64,000 nt of DNA from Strongylocentrotus droebachiensis (GCA_035222895.1 JAVYIG010000409.1:496001-560000); one strand, 5' to 3'. Counted from the stretch's first letter, positions 47,401 through 60,587 are shown. Notes: a model not told the origin generated them from the sequence alone. Translations and numbers: made by a program.

Positions 47401-48479
47401 TTCCGCTTGGTATAACTAATTTGGGGTGTGCAGGTGGAACCCTACACCGGGGTTCCCCCTACTCTTATACGAATAAGTCAGGTGGGATCTTAACGTGCAA
47501 AGGTGGTGACTCTTCTCTGCACAGGGCCTCCATTTAACGCCCTATGCGAGGGATATACATGTATTTCCTTTATTCCTTTCTGATTTAAAAATGTTCCATT
47601 ATTTTCATTTTAACATTATCTTTTGATTTTTTTTGGTGAGTACTAAATTGAATAAAGGCATATTTTGCCGTTTTCACTTAACAATAATTTTGTCATCTGT
47701 TTGCATTTATCCTTTCAGTTATTAACTGAAATTCGTTTTGATAAAGGTAAAATCTATTTTCTCTCTGATGGAACATGGCGTAATTAATGCCCATTGTAGT
47801 TTTTTATTCTCGAAATAAACCCTTAAACTTTCTTAATAACAAAAAGATGTTATTTTTACAAAACATATTTCATATCGGTGAACTTTAATACATCTTACAT
47901 AACGCAAGTATTACTTCCTGAACAATGAAAATAATGTAATCATGAACAAGACTGAATGAAAGGGACGCACCACTGTATTTATCTTTTTCCATTGCAGAAA
48001 TTGAGCAAGTTTTATATTTAAAATGTTTCATGATATAAAATATATTACAGAGCATAGGCCCTAGTTCTAGGAATGGGTTCGTCGCAGAAAAGGCATTATT
48101 TATCGATGTACTTGACAGATTGAAGCCCACGTAATTGTGTAGACGTCTGATTCTCCATATTCATCGATCTTAAGCAAAGAAAGTAGCGAATGTCGAAAGA
48201 GAATAGTCTTTAAAATAAAACTCTGTCGCTCCTCTGATTAAGGAAATCCAAAACCAACGTTTTTTCAATGTAAATTTAATCAGATATTGAGGAAAGTAAG
48301 TGTCCCTTAGATCTCTATTCGCTCAAATCAAGTTTTAATCAAAATATACACCGTAATGAATCTCGGTGCATCAAGTCTATCCATAAGTTGACTTTATTTG
48401 CGTGGTTTGAAAATTGGTTTTCCTGTTGTATTTTATCTATTTTTTTATTTTTTCTATTCCAATTTTGTTCTCATTATAG
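47401..48479. other. AT-rich intergenic DNA
   Basis: No gene or repeat was recognised. Confidence 0.5.
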
Positions 48480-48626
48480 GCTGATTCATTACTATTGTTA
48501 TCATTATTGTTATTTTCATTATTATTACTACTGTTATTGTTATTATTATCATTATTATTCTTATTATTCCTGTTACTATTATCATCTTTTTCTTGTTATT
48601 AATACATATATATATATATATGGGTA

Positions 48627-48657
<31 letters not shown>

Positions 48658-48660
48658 TTG
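48480..48660. repeat. (ATT)-rich and (TA)n microsatellites
   Basis: An impure ATT/ATC tract at 48,490-48,600 is followed by TA repeats at 48,605-48,657. Confidence 0.8.
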
Positions 48661-50131
48661 TTTTTAGGGGGGAGGGGTCGTGTATTATGTCGAAGTCTAG
48701 TTTCCTCAAATATTTTTCCGTTAATGCGAGTTCTAAAGTGTCTAAAACTGAATCATAACTACTACAAATATGTAAATGCTTTCTAAAATCAATGTTTAAC
48801 TAAATCGTAAACAGTGTGAGAGCAGCCTTTAAATGTTTTGTATATTATGATCTTAAACTTGTAATTTATACATGAATAATGTTGAAGGTCTATCAGGCAG
48901 GTCTGGTTTGATAATTAGGAGAAAGTTTTTTTAAGTCTATTTAGGTCTCTCAAGCAAGTTGTGCATTGAAAGAGACTACGCATGGGTCTTTCTCCTATTT
49001 AGCGTTCGTTCACCCTTTCGGTGTTACTTTGATGTATGAGAACAGGAAGAGACTACTCTATCTATGTGTCTACTAAATCAATATTTTTTTCAGTCAAGTA
49101 TCTCACTGGAATACTTTTGGAAGAGAGCAAATGCTAACACGTAATAACGAGGTTGCCAACTTCGAGGTTGCCAATATTCTTTTTTCCCCTTTTAATGTGG
49201 GCCTACGTGACTTCATGAATGAAAAGAAAGAAACTCGTTGTGGTTGTTTGCGGCGATAGCTTTTTATATACCCATTTACATTACCCAAACACCATTTTGA
49301 AAAATCGTCGATTTTTTTGGGGGGACTACTATTCACACTACTGGAAAACCCATAAAAAACCGTCGAAGTTTGCTCATAGCGATTTTGTTGTGAGTAGATC
49401 GCATGCGTGACTCGTCGGTGCCCCGCATTAGCATGGAAGAGAGGAGAGTCACGTGAGCAAAAAGTCGGTATCTTACCGAATTTTGCCGATACAAAACTCG
49501 GTAAAGCTTCGGCAGGCGTTTAAAAAGAACCACTTCCAGAGTAGGATTTTTTTAATTGTAAATTTGTTGTCGTGTTTGCCTGTAGTTGCTATGCATCTAC
49601 CGGCGAAAAAACTGCGATGTGACAAAAATCGACGCTTTGTGGTTGCAGTATAAATGCAGCTCATGAAGAGGCCGGGAGTAAATAAGGAGGCCTTAACGTG
49701 GTTATCATATTCCTTTAATGTTCATACTTAAAATGATATCGATTTAAAAAAATATTTTGTAAGAAAAATGTGATGTAGGTCTAATATAACTACACAGACA
49801 TGGAGTATTTGTCATAGTTAAGAACGGTTAATATTATTTAAGTACCTAAATCCATTACTTGATCCTTATTATTTCTGAATGTCGAATATATTCTTTTTCT
49901 TCTGTAATTATAATATGTAATATTATGTTTAAAGAAAGTCCATCATTGAATTAATCGAACTTGCTCGCGAAACTCTGATGAAGAAAGTAAAGAATCAAAT
50001 AGCAGATGAGATGCGGATTGAAAGAGAAAGTGAGAAAGAGATAGACGGGGTAGAGAGAGAGAGAAAGAGAGAGATAGAAGGGAGGAATAGAGAGAGAGAG
50101 GGAGAGAGAGAGAGAGAAAGAGAAAGAAAGA

Positions 50132-50166
<35 letters not shown>

Positions 50167-51642
50167 CAACTGTTTTTGTTTTTGGTCATATTTCCAATTT
50201 TACCTTTTGCAAAGGACAGAAAGTATATCTGCCGATCCTCCATAATATGCTTGCACACAAATACGCCCTTTACTTTCTTATTCCTAATTGGTTTCTTACA
50301 AATAAAGGTCAGTAAACCAATCATTCAAAAGGTTCTAATATAAACGTTGATAATTATATGATTATCATGAATATCCTGGCTAATGTCGTAAGTGAGACAG
50401 AAAGCCTTGAATGCAATATAAACAAAATGCAAGAAGAACAAGTGGTAATAAGGAGGCCGGGGTAATAAGGAGGCCGGGTTTTAAGGAGGAGACAGTCCTG
50501 AATAACAACATCATTCACGAAACCGGAATTGGGCATTATGTTGGCGGTTATAAATTATTCATTGAATCGTAATACCACAGATATTTTGTAGATTTCTTTC
50601 ATTTCCTGAACCATCTTGGTTGGAAAGTTCGTATCATTATATCACGGTAGATATAACGCCCTCTCACCAGACAGAGAGAGTAGGTTCCGATAGAAAATAG
50701 GGGTAAGCATAAATAATGATAACAACGGGGGAATGATTGTTTTCCTGGCGTATATTGCATATAAGCTTCAAATAATGTTTCATCTTTAACGTTTTCGTTT
50801 TTCAAAATATGATTTGATGCTATAAAATCAATAGTCAGAATATGATCTGAGATTTTTTGTGCATTTTTAGCAGAGTATTTATGTAATTAGTTATTATCCA
50901 ACGAATTTCAGCATTTTTCATGATTAAGTCTTCTCGGTATCTTTATATTTGACATATTTCTCAGTCACTCGATGTTATTCAGCCCAAAAGTGTTTTGTCA
51001 TATATATATCAATACCCCCCCCCCTCCCAAAAAACAAAAACAAACAAACAAAGACAACTTGAATAGCCCTGTCTATAACACTTTGTACGAAATGTGCATG
51101 CATTACAATGACATGTTATGTTATCCGAACATGATTTCTGTTGGCAATATGCATACAATCGAAATTGCCCTTTGGTTTATATATATTGTTTGCAATCTTG
51201 TTTTGATGGTTATTTCATCATGGCACGGCTAAGTCATACTTTAATCAAATTTACAGTTTTGTTATCGCTTAGATGGGACTATGTCCAAGCATCGAATGTC
51301 TTTCTCAGGACTTCTTTATTTGTTGATAGAACTATCCAGTATTAAAAGAGTTTCAAGCAACCATTTTGATGGAACCAAATCGACAATTATTTACGTTTGC
51401 CGCTGAAGAAATAATTATTTAGCAAACATCACACTAATGTGTGATGTGATCGGGGATCTACTTCGCTTGATTGTCAGATTCTGTCGTCAAAGTCTGTTTA
51501 TTTGAATTGTTTGTGTCGATTTCCTTGTAGCTTGAAGAGCTTCATTCTTTTGTTGTGGTAGCGATTCTTGTTTTGAAAGTTGCTAATTTGCCGCGATGAA
51601 GGAAGATTAGCCACATGTGTATTGCGCACATATCCATCCTGA
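48661..51642. other. Intergenic DNA with GA tract
   Basis: GA-rich sequence lies at 50,050-50,163. A short direct repeat, GTAATAAGGAGGCCGGG, occurs twice at 50,445-50,478. Open frames at 49,219-49,664 occur on both strands and have no recognised motif. Confidence 0.5.
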
Positions 51643-51856
51643 ACCCACGCTCCGATATGAGGCGGTACAACCACGGTTTTTTTAAAAATATGATGACGTA
51701 AGTGTATTATATTTCACATTTCTATATCTTTTAAATGCTCAGTACACACGGGAAGGACCTTTGTTGCGCGCACTTGTCGTTTAATTAGAAGTGAAAAAAT
51801 AACCGCGGTGGCTTTTTTTTGCGGTGATTGACCGAGTCATATCTGAACGAGCCTTT
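51643..51856. mobile_element. MITE, CCGCGG family, copy 2
   Basis: CTCCGATATGAGGCGGTACA at the left pairs imperfectly with the right end ATATCTGAACGAGCC. AACCACGG and CCGCGGTGG stand just inside. ATGACGTAAGTGTATTATA in the interior matches the copy at 18,361. Confidence 0.5.
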
Positions 51857-51904
51857 AAGGACGCTCGATTCGCCTACATAGAAATACCATCAACCTGACT
51901 TAAG

Positions 51905-52100
51905 CCGAGCTTCCTAAGGCGCTCCCCACCCAGGTGTAGTAAACGAATCTATGAGGAATTATTACTTGAACCCTTTGAGCGCCTCAGGGGAGCTGGGCTA
52001 AAGCCAGAGTAATCACATTGTCTTGCCAAAGTCATTCGAGCTGCACCGGGACTCGAACCGCGAACCATGTGATTATGAACTTGGACTATCTTATTCGGAC
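51905..52100. mobile_element. SINE-derived fragments
   Basis: GCGCTCCCCACCCAGGTGTA and CTTTGAGCGCCTCAGGGGAG are SINE body phrases on the plus strand. CCGGGACTCGAACCGCGAAC near 52,050 is a tRNA-type B box read on the minus strand. Two pieces in opposite orientation may be joined here. Confidence 0.4.
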
Positions 52101-52204
52101 TCGTCCTTCCATCCTTCCTGACCTTCCACTGCATCTAATCCATCTTTTTGCTTTTCAAAGATACATCGCAAAAACAGGAACAGCTGCTTCGATGTACTGG
52201 GGCT

Positions 52205-52646
52205 AAAATGAGAGAGAGAGAGAGAGAGAGAAAGTTAAAGCGGGGGAGGGGGGAGCAAGCAAGAAATAAGGAGAAGGAGCTATACATGTAGGTAGAAAGA
52301 AGGAGAGCATAGAGAAAAAACAAGAAATATAGGATTTTAAAAGAAACCATGCTACGAAATAGGTTTGTAGAATAAAGATAGTGAGATTTTGTAGGGTATT
52401 GTATAAATAAATGAACATTATATTAGAGGTGTCAAGATATTTTGGTGAGAAATAATCATGAGGAAGGACATGGAAGATTGCATGAAATCAGTATGAATAT
52501 TTTGCTGATGACGATGGCGATGGTGTTTGACGTAATTCCAGGTGTACATGTACCGATATAGAGTTATAAAGATACAGATAAAGAAAGAAAATTATTATAA
52601 CAAAATTATAGAGAAAGGCAAAGGAGACAGAGGGAAAAGAGAAAGC

Positions 52647-52708
<62 letters not shown>

Positions 52709-52710
52709 CG
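52205..52710. repeat. GA-rich microsatellite tracts
   Basis: (GA)n at 52,208-52,232 and 52,645-52,703, with purine-rich DNA between. Confidence 0.8.
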
Positions 52711-54748
52711 TCAACAAACCATTATATTCTGTTCACCCCGGGGCCACCAAATCCATCGGTATCTCTACCACTCTCTATCGGTACATGTACACCTGGAATT
52801 ACGTCGAACGCCAGCATCCTGACATGGAACCCAAATCTTTTGCCTAATTCCGCCGGATTAGTGCGATGGAACTATGCATCTGCGCCCATCAAAAGCACCA
52901 AAACACTCGAATCAAAATAGCATAAGAAACCGCTTATATCTGTTCGACGTAATATGACTATAAATATCGCCTTGATTCCTAAGGGCCTCCGGATAATTTT
53001 CGAGTTGTCTTAAGCCCCTATATCGCGTTCATCGAGGGGTATAGCAATGAACATTGCCCAGTAATGTGGAAGCCTATGTAGAGTTTGCCTTTTTTAAAAC
53101 ATAGCTGACTCTCGCCGATGGTTTGATGATTTGTGGCCAAACTCGAAGAAGTGGAGACCTTTCTAGGTCAATAAAAATATTAATCCTACTGGGAAACATG
53201 AATTGTACACTTTACAAGAACCTTTGGTTAGCAATTTATCATCATCTCTCACACTTCATTAAACCTGACAACGTGATGGTAACTTAGAATTTCGAAAAAT
53301 GATGGTAAAGCCTATTGCAGCTTAATAGTCTTGTTCATCACTTCTTGAAATGTGCGAACTTTAAATCGACTTTATACGTAATTCGAACTTGGTTTCTATA
53401 GGCTATATAATAGGTATTGAAACTGCCCTTGAGTTCATTTTTCGAAAGTTTTGCTATGGTGGTCTACCTACACATCCATAGAGAACTCCAGGCAAAAATA
53501 TTCTTTCAATTAAAGCAGAACAAATTGAGAAACATATTGATCAGGGTTTAGGAATATTATGAATCTATTGGGAAAGTTTTTGTTTTGTTTATTAACGTCA
53601 CGCCGCTGTGACGTCATCTACATTCCCCAATGTCAGTTTGTCAATGTTTCCTTACATAAACGTAGAATAGATTATCTTCGTTAAAATAAAGTTTTCATTG
53701 ATGAAAACGTGTTCTTGCATAACGGTGTACCTTTAGCATGTTTGAGAAGTATATATTCTCTTTCATAATTATGAACAATGAATTTTCAGTATTACAAAGA
53801 CTAATCAGTGTTAGGATTAGTCACACTGTAGACAACCCCTTCGCATTACTCCCAGGCTCCTTTTATGTTTTCTGTATTTCTGTCTTTTCTTCATCCATCT
53901 CTTTATACCAGCTTGCATCATCTGCACGAAATGCAATCCAACACAGACCATGCATCTTACAACAGTGACAGATATATTATCCTTAGCCATCTTAAATGGA
54001 CAAATTGGTAGTTTTCTTTAATTGAATTCCGTTTTTGATGAGTGGCCAGCTAATTAAAAATTGACGGTCTGGACCAGTTGTCACCTTCGTTTACGCTCTG
54101 ATGCGTAAAGCGGGTCGGTGTTTGGCGCCGGGGAATTATTCACCATTTTGACGTGCCGAAGCAGATTAACCTCAAGCAGTTTCAATTGAAGATGTTGTGT
54201 GTATTTCTTTCATTAGTTAAATGTTACGTCTGATAACTTAATGCATTTTCTTCTTGTGAGATAACGGTTCGTGTAAGAGATCAATTTGTTTTCATGTGTT
54301 CCGTGTCCTTAATTAATTCATCCCCAGTGAATTATTCAACTGCCTATGTTCTTCAACAAAATAATGCACATGCAGAGTCTTTCACGCAGAACATAATTTA
54401 TCATCGTGGTTGCATGCAGAGGGATAAATAAGTTTTTGTATATATTTAATCATGTTAATTAAGCTTAGTTCCAAGGTATGATTTTGAAGGTATGAATTTG
54501 TATACTGGATGCAATATAACCTGTATTTTCTTTAAACCTTTGGTGCAAATAGATCTTAATTGATATGAAATCCTAATCAGAGGTGTCAATATCTAAATAA
54601 CCTGAACACGTTAACACATTTTAAACGTGTTAAGTTGTTCAAGATTTTAAATATTGTTAAAAACACCATCCGCCAGGGTGAATTGATAGGGTCAATCAGA
54701 GAAGTGTCACCATACACTGCGAGCAGGGGTTTGGGTTTTGAAACCTCC
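52711..54748. other. AT-rich intergenic DNA
   Basis: No supported gene. A small palindrome, GTCACGCCGCTGTGAC, lies near 53,597. Confidence 0.5.
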
Positions 54749-55884
54749 ATTATTGTTCTATCTACCTGGAACAAAGAAAAAGGACATAGACAACTAGTTT
54801 TGCAATTGGCCATGGTATTTATTAGTTGTAATATAGCAACTTTCCATCGTCATTAGACTAGTGGTATAACAAATATTTCAAATGAAAATAGTCTGTAAAC
54901 CTCACAATGAACAGCAGTTCTCTGGCCTGAGACACGTAGCGTTCAAATAATAAAAACAAATCAACGCAGTTCTCTGGCCTGAGACACGTAGCGTTCCCAA
55001 AATAAAAACAAATCGACGCAGTTCTCTGGCCTGAGACACGTAGCGTTCACATTAACACTTTATTGCCTAAAACTGAGGATAACGAAAGCAAAGGCCTTAT
55101 TGGTCATCCTCCGCCTACAAGCAAAGTGTAAACGGGGTGTAAACAATACTTATTGCAATAAAATGACCCCAATTAGATTAAAACAAATCAACGCAGTTCT
55201 CTGGCCTGAAACACATAGTGTTCACCTAATAAAATAAAACCAAAACAACGCAGTTCTCTGGCCTGAGACACGTAGCGTTCACATAATAAAATAAAACCAA
55301 TTCAACGCAGTTCTCTGGCCTGAGACACGTAGCGTTCACATAGTAAAAACAAATCAACGCAGTTCTCTGGCCTGAAACACATAGCGTTCACCTAATAAAT
55401 AAAACCAAATCAACGCAGTTCTCTGGCCTGAGACACGTAGCGTTCACATAATAAAATAAAACCAATTCAACGCAGTTCTCTGGCCTGAGACACGTAGCGT
55501 TCACATAGTAAAAACAAATCAACGCAGTTCTCTGGCCTGAGACACGTAGCGTTCACATAATAAAACCAAATCAACGCAGTTCTCTGGCCTGAGACACGTA
55601 GCGTTCACATAATAAAATAAAACCAAATCAACGCAGTTCTCTGGCCTGAGACACGTAGCGTTCACATAAACATTTTCTTTCCTAAAACTGAGGATAACTA
55701 AAGCAAAGGCCTTATCGGTCATCCTCAGCCTACAAACCAAGTGTAAACGGGGTGACAATACTAATTGCATTAAAATTTCCCATCATTGGCTCGAAGCCTG
55801 TTATCTTGCAAACTGGTATGTTCAACATGTGCAAATTAAAGACAATTCCGCGGTTTGGCGGTCAAAATTGTAAGATTTTCTGCC
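54749..55884 (-). repeat. Split direct repeat B2 (outer copy)
   Basis: 1,136 bp, matching 56,602-57,737 at a constant offset of 1,853 bp with no difference seen in the parts I compared. It contains the 12-unit satellite array. Its outer edge at 54,749 is the right end of the element in coding direction. Confidence 0.9.
54913..55667. repeat. Satellite array inside repeat B2
   Basis: Twelve units carry a conserved core (CAGTTCTCTGGCCTGAGACA followed by CGTAGCGTTC), each followed by an A-rich linker. Units are 51-57 bp except the third (about 176 bp), which holds an extra block similar to the sequence just after the array. Units 4-6 and 7-9 repeat as a 165-bp triplet, so the array has higher-order structure. 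An identical array lies at 56,766-57,520. Confidence 0.9.
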
Positions 55885-56336
55885 TTAGGACAGGATTCAA
55901 CAGTTTCATAAAGTACTGTTACAGAAGCACCCAATAAGGTGTGATTGTACCATTTACGTATAAGTAACAACAATATGAATTTTTGAAGTGATGTACATCA
56001 TAACATTCCATTTGAAGAAACAAATAAATGAAGGCAGGAATTTGATGACATTGTCCACTATAAACTCAAATGCGGGTGAAACCCTATCTCTCGAAAACCA
56101 GACTCTTTTTGCCAAAAAGGATGTTATAACCAAATCAGACCGTATAAAAAGTTCGAGTTCTGGAAAATGAGATCGGGAAAAGCCCCGCAAGGCCCGTGTA
56201 ATCATTTTGAACGCGACCAGGCGTAGCCCTTGGGAGAGTGGATTGTCGTCAAATTCCCCCTACTAACTCTGTAAAGATAATGTAAACATGAAAAGTCACT
56301 GGCCACCTTTGGCGGAGTATGGGGATGGATGGAGGG
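55885..56336 (-). other. Single-copy segment between A2 and B2
   Basis: 452 bp, found once, lying between the two inner repeats of the tyrosine-recombinase element. No open frame is recognised. Confidence 0.6.
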
Positions 56337-56605
56337 GAAAATTTGTTAAGTGTGACGACTTCGAAATACCATGGACTGAATGAGGTTTTATTGTCCAAAA
56401 TAAAACTGCTTTGGGGAGAGGAAAGAGGAGGAAAGTTGAGAGCTGACCGCATGTTTATATTACGGCGACTGGTTTCTTCCCCGTCCAAGGTTTATTGCAT
56501 CATCAGATTACATTAATAGCCTCCTCTTCCCCATAAATAAAACTTCGTCCCAGGTAGCTGTCAATAAACTATTTTAACTTCCTCTGCGCTGGTTAAAATT
56601 AATTA
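56337..56605 (-). repeat. Split direct repeat A2 (inner copy)
   Basis: 269 bp, matching 61,343-61,611 at a constant offset of 5,006 bp. It overlaps repeat B1 by the four bases ATTA (56,602-56,605). Confidence 0.9.
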
Positions 56606-57737
56606 TTGTTCTATCTACCTGGAACAAAGAAAAAGGACATAGACAACTAGTTTTGCAATTGGCCATGGTATTTATTAGTTGTAATATAGCAACTTTCCAT
56701 CGTCATTAGACTAGTGGTATAACAAATATTTCAAATGAAAATAGTCTGTAAACCTCACAATGAACAGCAGTTCTCTGGCCTGAGACACGTAGCGTTCAAA
56801 TAATAAAAACAAATCAACGCAGTTCTCTGGCCTGAGACACGTAGCGTTCCCAAAATAAAAACAAATCGACGCAGTTCTCTGGCCTGAGACACGTAGCGTT
56901 CACATTAACACTTTATTGCCTAAAACTGAGGATAACGAAAGCAAAGGCCTTATTGGTCATCCTCCGCCTACAAGCAAAGTGTAAACGGGGTGTAAACAAT
57001 ACTTATTGCAATAAAATGACCCCAATTAGATTAAAACAAATCAACGCAGTTCTCTGGCCTGAAACACATAGTGTTCACCTAATAAAATAAAACCAAAACA
57101 ACGCAGTTCTCTGGCCTGAGACACGTAGCGTTCACATAATAAAATAAAACCAATTCAACGCAGTTCTCTGGCCTGAGACACGTAGCGTTCACATAGTAAA
57201 AACAAATCAACGCAGTTCTCTGGCCTGAAACACATAGCGTTCACCTAATAAATAAAACCAAATCAACGCAGTTCTCTGGCCTGAGACACGTAGCGTTCAC
57301 ATAATAAAATAAAACCAATTCAACGCAGTTCTCTGGCCTGAGACACGTAGCGTTCACATAGTAAAAACAAATCAACGCAGTTCTCTGGCCTGAGACACGT
57401 AGCGTTCACATAATAAAACCAAATCAACGCAGTTCTCTGGCCTGAGACACGTAGCGTTCACATAATAAAATAAAACCAAATCAACGCAGTTCTCTGGCCT
57501 GAGACACGTAGCGTTCACATAAACATTTTCTTTCCTAAAACTGAGGATAACTAAAGCAAAGGCCTTATCGGTCATCCTCAGCCTACAAACCAAGTGTAAA
57601 CGGGGTGACAATACTAATTGCATTAAAATTTCCCATCATTGGCTCGAAGCCTGTTATCTTGCAAACTGGTATGTTCAACATGTGCAAATTAAAGACAATT
57701 CCGCGGTTTGGCGGTCAAAATTGTAAGATTTTCTGCC
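56602..57737 (-). repeat. Split direct repeat B1 (inner copy) with satellite
   Basis: Second copy of the 1,136-bp repeat, including the 12-unit satellite (56,766-57,520). It abuts the coding body at 57,738. Confidence 0.9.
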
Positions 57738-58239
57738 ACACGAGACATGGCTGCTCAGACATGGCTGCTCAGACATGGATCGATTTGTTGAAGTTAACGT
57801 ATGGGTGCGAAACAACCAGTCCTCCAAATCGGCGAATTATAGACAGCGCAACTTGTTAGGAGCCCTGCTGCCTCTGTCTTGTATTTCATGTCTGTCCGGC
57901 GGGTAGATGGATACCGGCCGCTTGCACTATGGAATCCCCCAGGACCCAACTGGTGCCTCGTATGGATGTAGAATCCCTTGTCTGGCTCCATAAATCTGTA
58001 GACTCTGCATATTCAAATTAATGGAGAAAAAGGAGAACCCGCAGACAGTAACATGTTCTACATAACAATACCATAAACAAAATGTCTTTTGCGATTTATG
58101 TTATTCCTCGGAATAAACAACCCCAATTCAGAGCAATCAAATTTTAATTACTGGTACATTATGAATTGGGTTTGGTCTGATCACCATACCAGCTAAATCA
58201 AAACGTACTAACTAAGTATAACACCCCAAAGTTTTCAAA

Positions 58240-58620
58240 CTTCACCTGCCGGTAGTCTGATATAACCCCGGTATGCCCCAGATACCTATTTGTCATTTTT
58301 CTAAGTGTCTGAAAAGCCTGCCATATCAGCTCCTATTCGGAAGGAATGGGCCGTGTAATGGTGAGCTGGTAAACCTAAGAATGAAATGCTATGTAGCACC
58401 CTGTTGAAAGCTTGCCGGGTTAGGGCAGAACCATAGAACCATCAAATTGCCTAAAGAATGCAAACCTTTGGTCAATACCGGGAGTGGGAACGGGTTGAGG
58501 ACGGGCTTCCAAATACCCAACAATTGCTTTACCGGGGCACAATGATATAAATTCTGGAAGCACGATAACGCACCCTCTACCCCGCTGATCCGTTTTGGAA
58601 GACCGAATTCAAACACTAAC
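58240..58620 (-). pseudogene. Tyrosine recombinase fossil of the YR element
   Basis: On the minus strand the motifs LPAHHYTAHSFRIGA (the His-x-x-Arg box, plus strand about 58,326-58,365) and YRGYIRLP (around the catalytic tyrosine, plus strand about 58,249-58,272) are readable. Upstream lies CVIVLPEFISLCP. These belong to tyrosine recombinases of DIRS/Ngaro elements, which join circular DNA into the genome without an integrase. The gene is broken. Confidence 0.75.
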
Positions 58621-58959
58621 TTTGCGCTGTGGGGGATTCCCCCGGACGATTACGTCCGCCTCAAACAGGGGTATGGATCTACCCTGATAAGTACATTCAC
58701 CAATGCGTAAAATGTGAAAGAATATGTTTTGACTAATACGTAATGATACAATTTTTTAGAAACCGCCTACTAATTGATACATTTGGTAAACTATTATATC
58801 TATTTGGACCTGATAGATAAAGCGCACGTGTCACGCATGTGTCACGGAGTCCCATATAACTATGTATGTGTATACAGTGCTTGTAACTTTACCAAGACCG
58901 GGCTAAATTCCTTATCATTTTAATTTTTCCAGAACCTTGCAGTACACCCAATACTTATA

Positions 58960-59945
58960 TGCTAGATGATCAACCTTTTCTGACCGATTCCACAAAGTTT
59001 CTTTCGCAATGCAATCGCATGACCATCACTGGTCTTTATCTGTAAACACATTACTACAAAGTGGCGAATGAGCCGCATGAATATCTTGCGATTAGACGAT
59101 AGCTTGTTAATGACGGCAACTACCGATTGATTATCAGACCAGAAAGTTACTCTCTTCCCATTTAACCGATCTCTCCATAAGTGACCGCCTACAACTATGG
59201 GAAGCAGTTCTAGAACGGCAATGGAGAAATTTGCCTCCTTCACGTATTCCGGCCACCTAGCTTGAGCCCAGCTAGCATCCTTTGAAATAAATGCCAAGCC
59301 CAATGCTTGCCGCTGCGTCTGTATAGAATTGAAAGCCTTTCACCATGTTCACCTGACATAGCATTGTATCAATCTCTAGACCCAAAATTGTAATTACTCT
59401 CGTAGGACCTTCGGTTTTCTCAAGTGCTAAGGGCACACCGAAATTTTGCACATATTTTGGAAGCAGAGCGTGATGCGCTGGCATTCCTCGAAGGAGGAAG
59501 CAGCAAAGAAAGAAATCATCCAAGTAATGCAGCATTTGTTCAGTAACAGCTATGCGCCGACAACAATCCTCGAGAAAGGAACTAAAGCGCTCAAACATTG
59601 CGCACGAATTCGAGCAATTATTAAACGCATGGGCATGCACCTATCACAACAGAATTTTCCATCAATGCACATACGAGCAAATCAAAATCATCTGGATGGA
59701 CGTGGACGGGCAGTAATCTAAAGGCAGAGTTGATATCGGCTTTCCCCATAAAAAGACTTATGACTAAGTTTAATAATCATGTCCACTGTTTCGTCGAAAC
59801 TAGTGTACGAAACGTTGCATTCATCCTATGCTATCATTTACAGATCTGGAGCCGCGAGGGGAGGGTAATTGCTGTATTAAAGACCGTCACCACTACTGGG
59901 CCAGAAGGGATTAGACCACACAGAGAGCCATCGAGGTCACTGTGA
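58960..59945 (-). pseudogene. Reverse transcriptase-RNase H fossil of the YR element
   Basis: On the minus strand, in order: GKADINSAFRLLPVH (RT catalytic aspartate region, about 59,700-59,755), LHYLDDFF (RT YLDD box, about 59,510-59,535), an ITILGLEIDTM motif, and then the RNase H motifs FYTDAAAS and FWSDNQSVVAVINKLSS. The wording is typical of DIRS-order elements rather than gypsy or LINE RTs. It is broken in several places. Confidence 0.8.
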
Positions 59946-60080
59946 CAGGTGGCTATCTCATTAACTCAGCTCTCATGTAACATAAGAAAAAGAGGATCAT
60001 GGGGGACCAACAGGCACCGATTGGGGAAGTTTTCTATATAGAGGGAGCAAGTAGCTACAAGTATGGCAGTGTGCCTTTAA

Positions 60081-60583
60081 AGGTAATACAAAGTTTTGGT
60101 ATGGGGTCATGAATTTCGTTCAAATGAACATAATGGAAGCATATGCAATCCTACAATATTCAGTGATCGTTGTCGCGGTTGAAATCGAGTCTAAAGTTAT
60201 GAAATTGGAAATAATAAACTCTTTATGTTGTATAGCTCCCTCTCAAGGTCAAGATATCAATAAAGCTATAAAACAATGTTTCTTGACTCAAATCGACCGA
60301 TTGGCTATTCCCGTTCGGAAATTATATATCACAACTACATATTCCGAGATTTTCATGGTCGCAGCTACCATTGTATGGCCGTAGGCGCTATTTGAAATTT
60401 ATCAAAAATTTACCGGGAGCACCGGTAAATTTTTATATTCCATTTATCTCAAAAGCAGAAGTGTTTTAGGGGCTAAATTTTCTAGTGCTTATAATACATC
60501 CACATGGGCATCCAAATATATCAAAATTGTACAGAATCACTATCCAGCCAATTTTCAAAATTTCCCAAAACTTTGTATTACCT
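60081..60583. mobile_element. TTAA-flanked MITE 3, nested in the YR element
   Basis: TTAA at 60,077-60,080 and 60,584-60,587 flanks perfect inverted repeats, AGGTAATACAAAGTTTTGG. A central palindrome (AAATTTACCGG ... CCGGTAAATTT) lies near 60,405-60,432. At 503 bp it has no transposase. It interrupts the leader/gag part of the tyrosine-recombinase element. Confidence 0.8.
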
Positions 60584-60587
60584 TTAA

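Noticed and set aside
54913-57520. CRISPR-like regular repeats with linkers
   Set aside because: The linkers are A-rich and recur between units, units are 51-57 bp with higher-order triplets, no cas genes are present, and the DNA is eukaryotic. It is a satellite within a retroelement repeat.
55519-57623. Identical 83-codon minus-strand open frames at 55,519-55,770 and 57,372-57,623
   Set aside because: They are translations of the satellite units (repeated NATCLRPENCVDL) duplicated with the long repeat, not a conserved gene.
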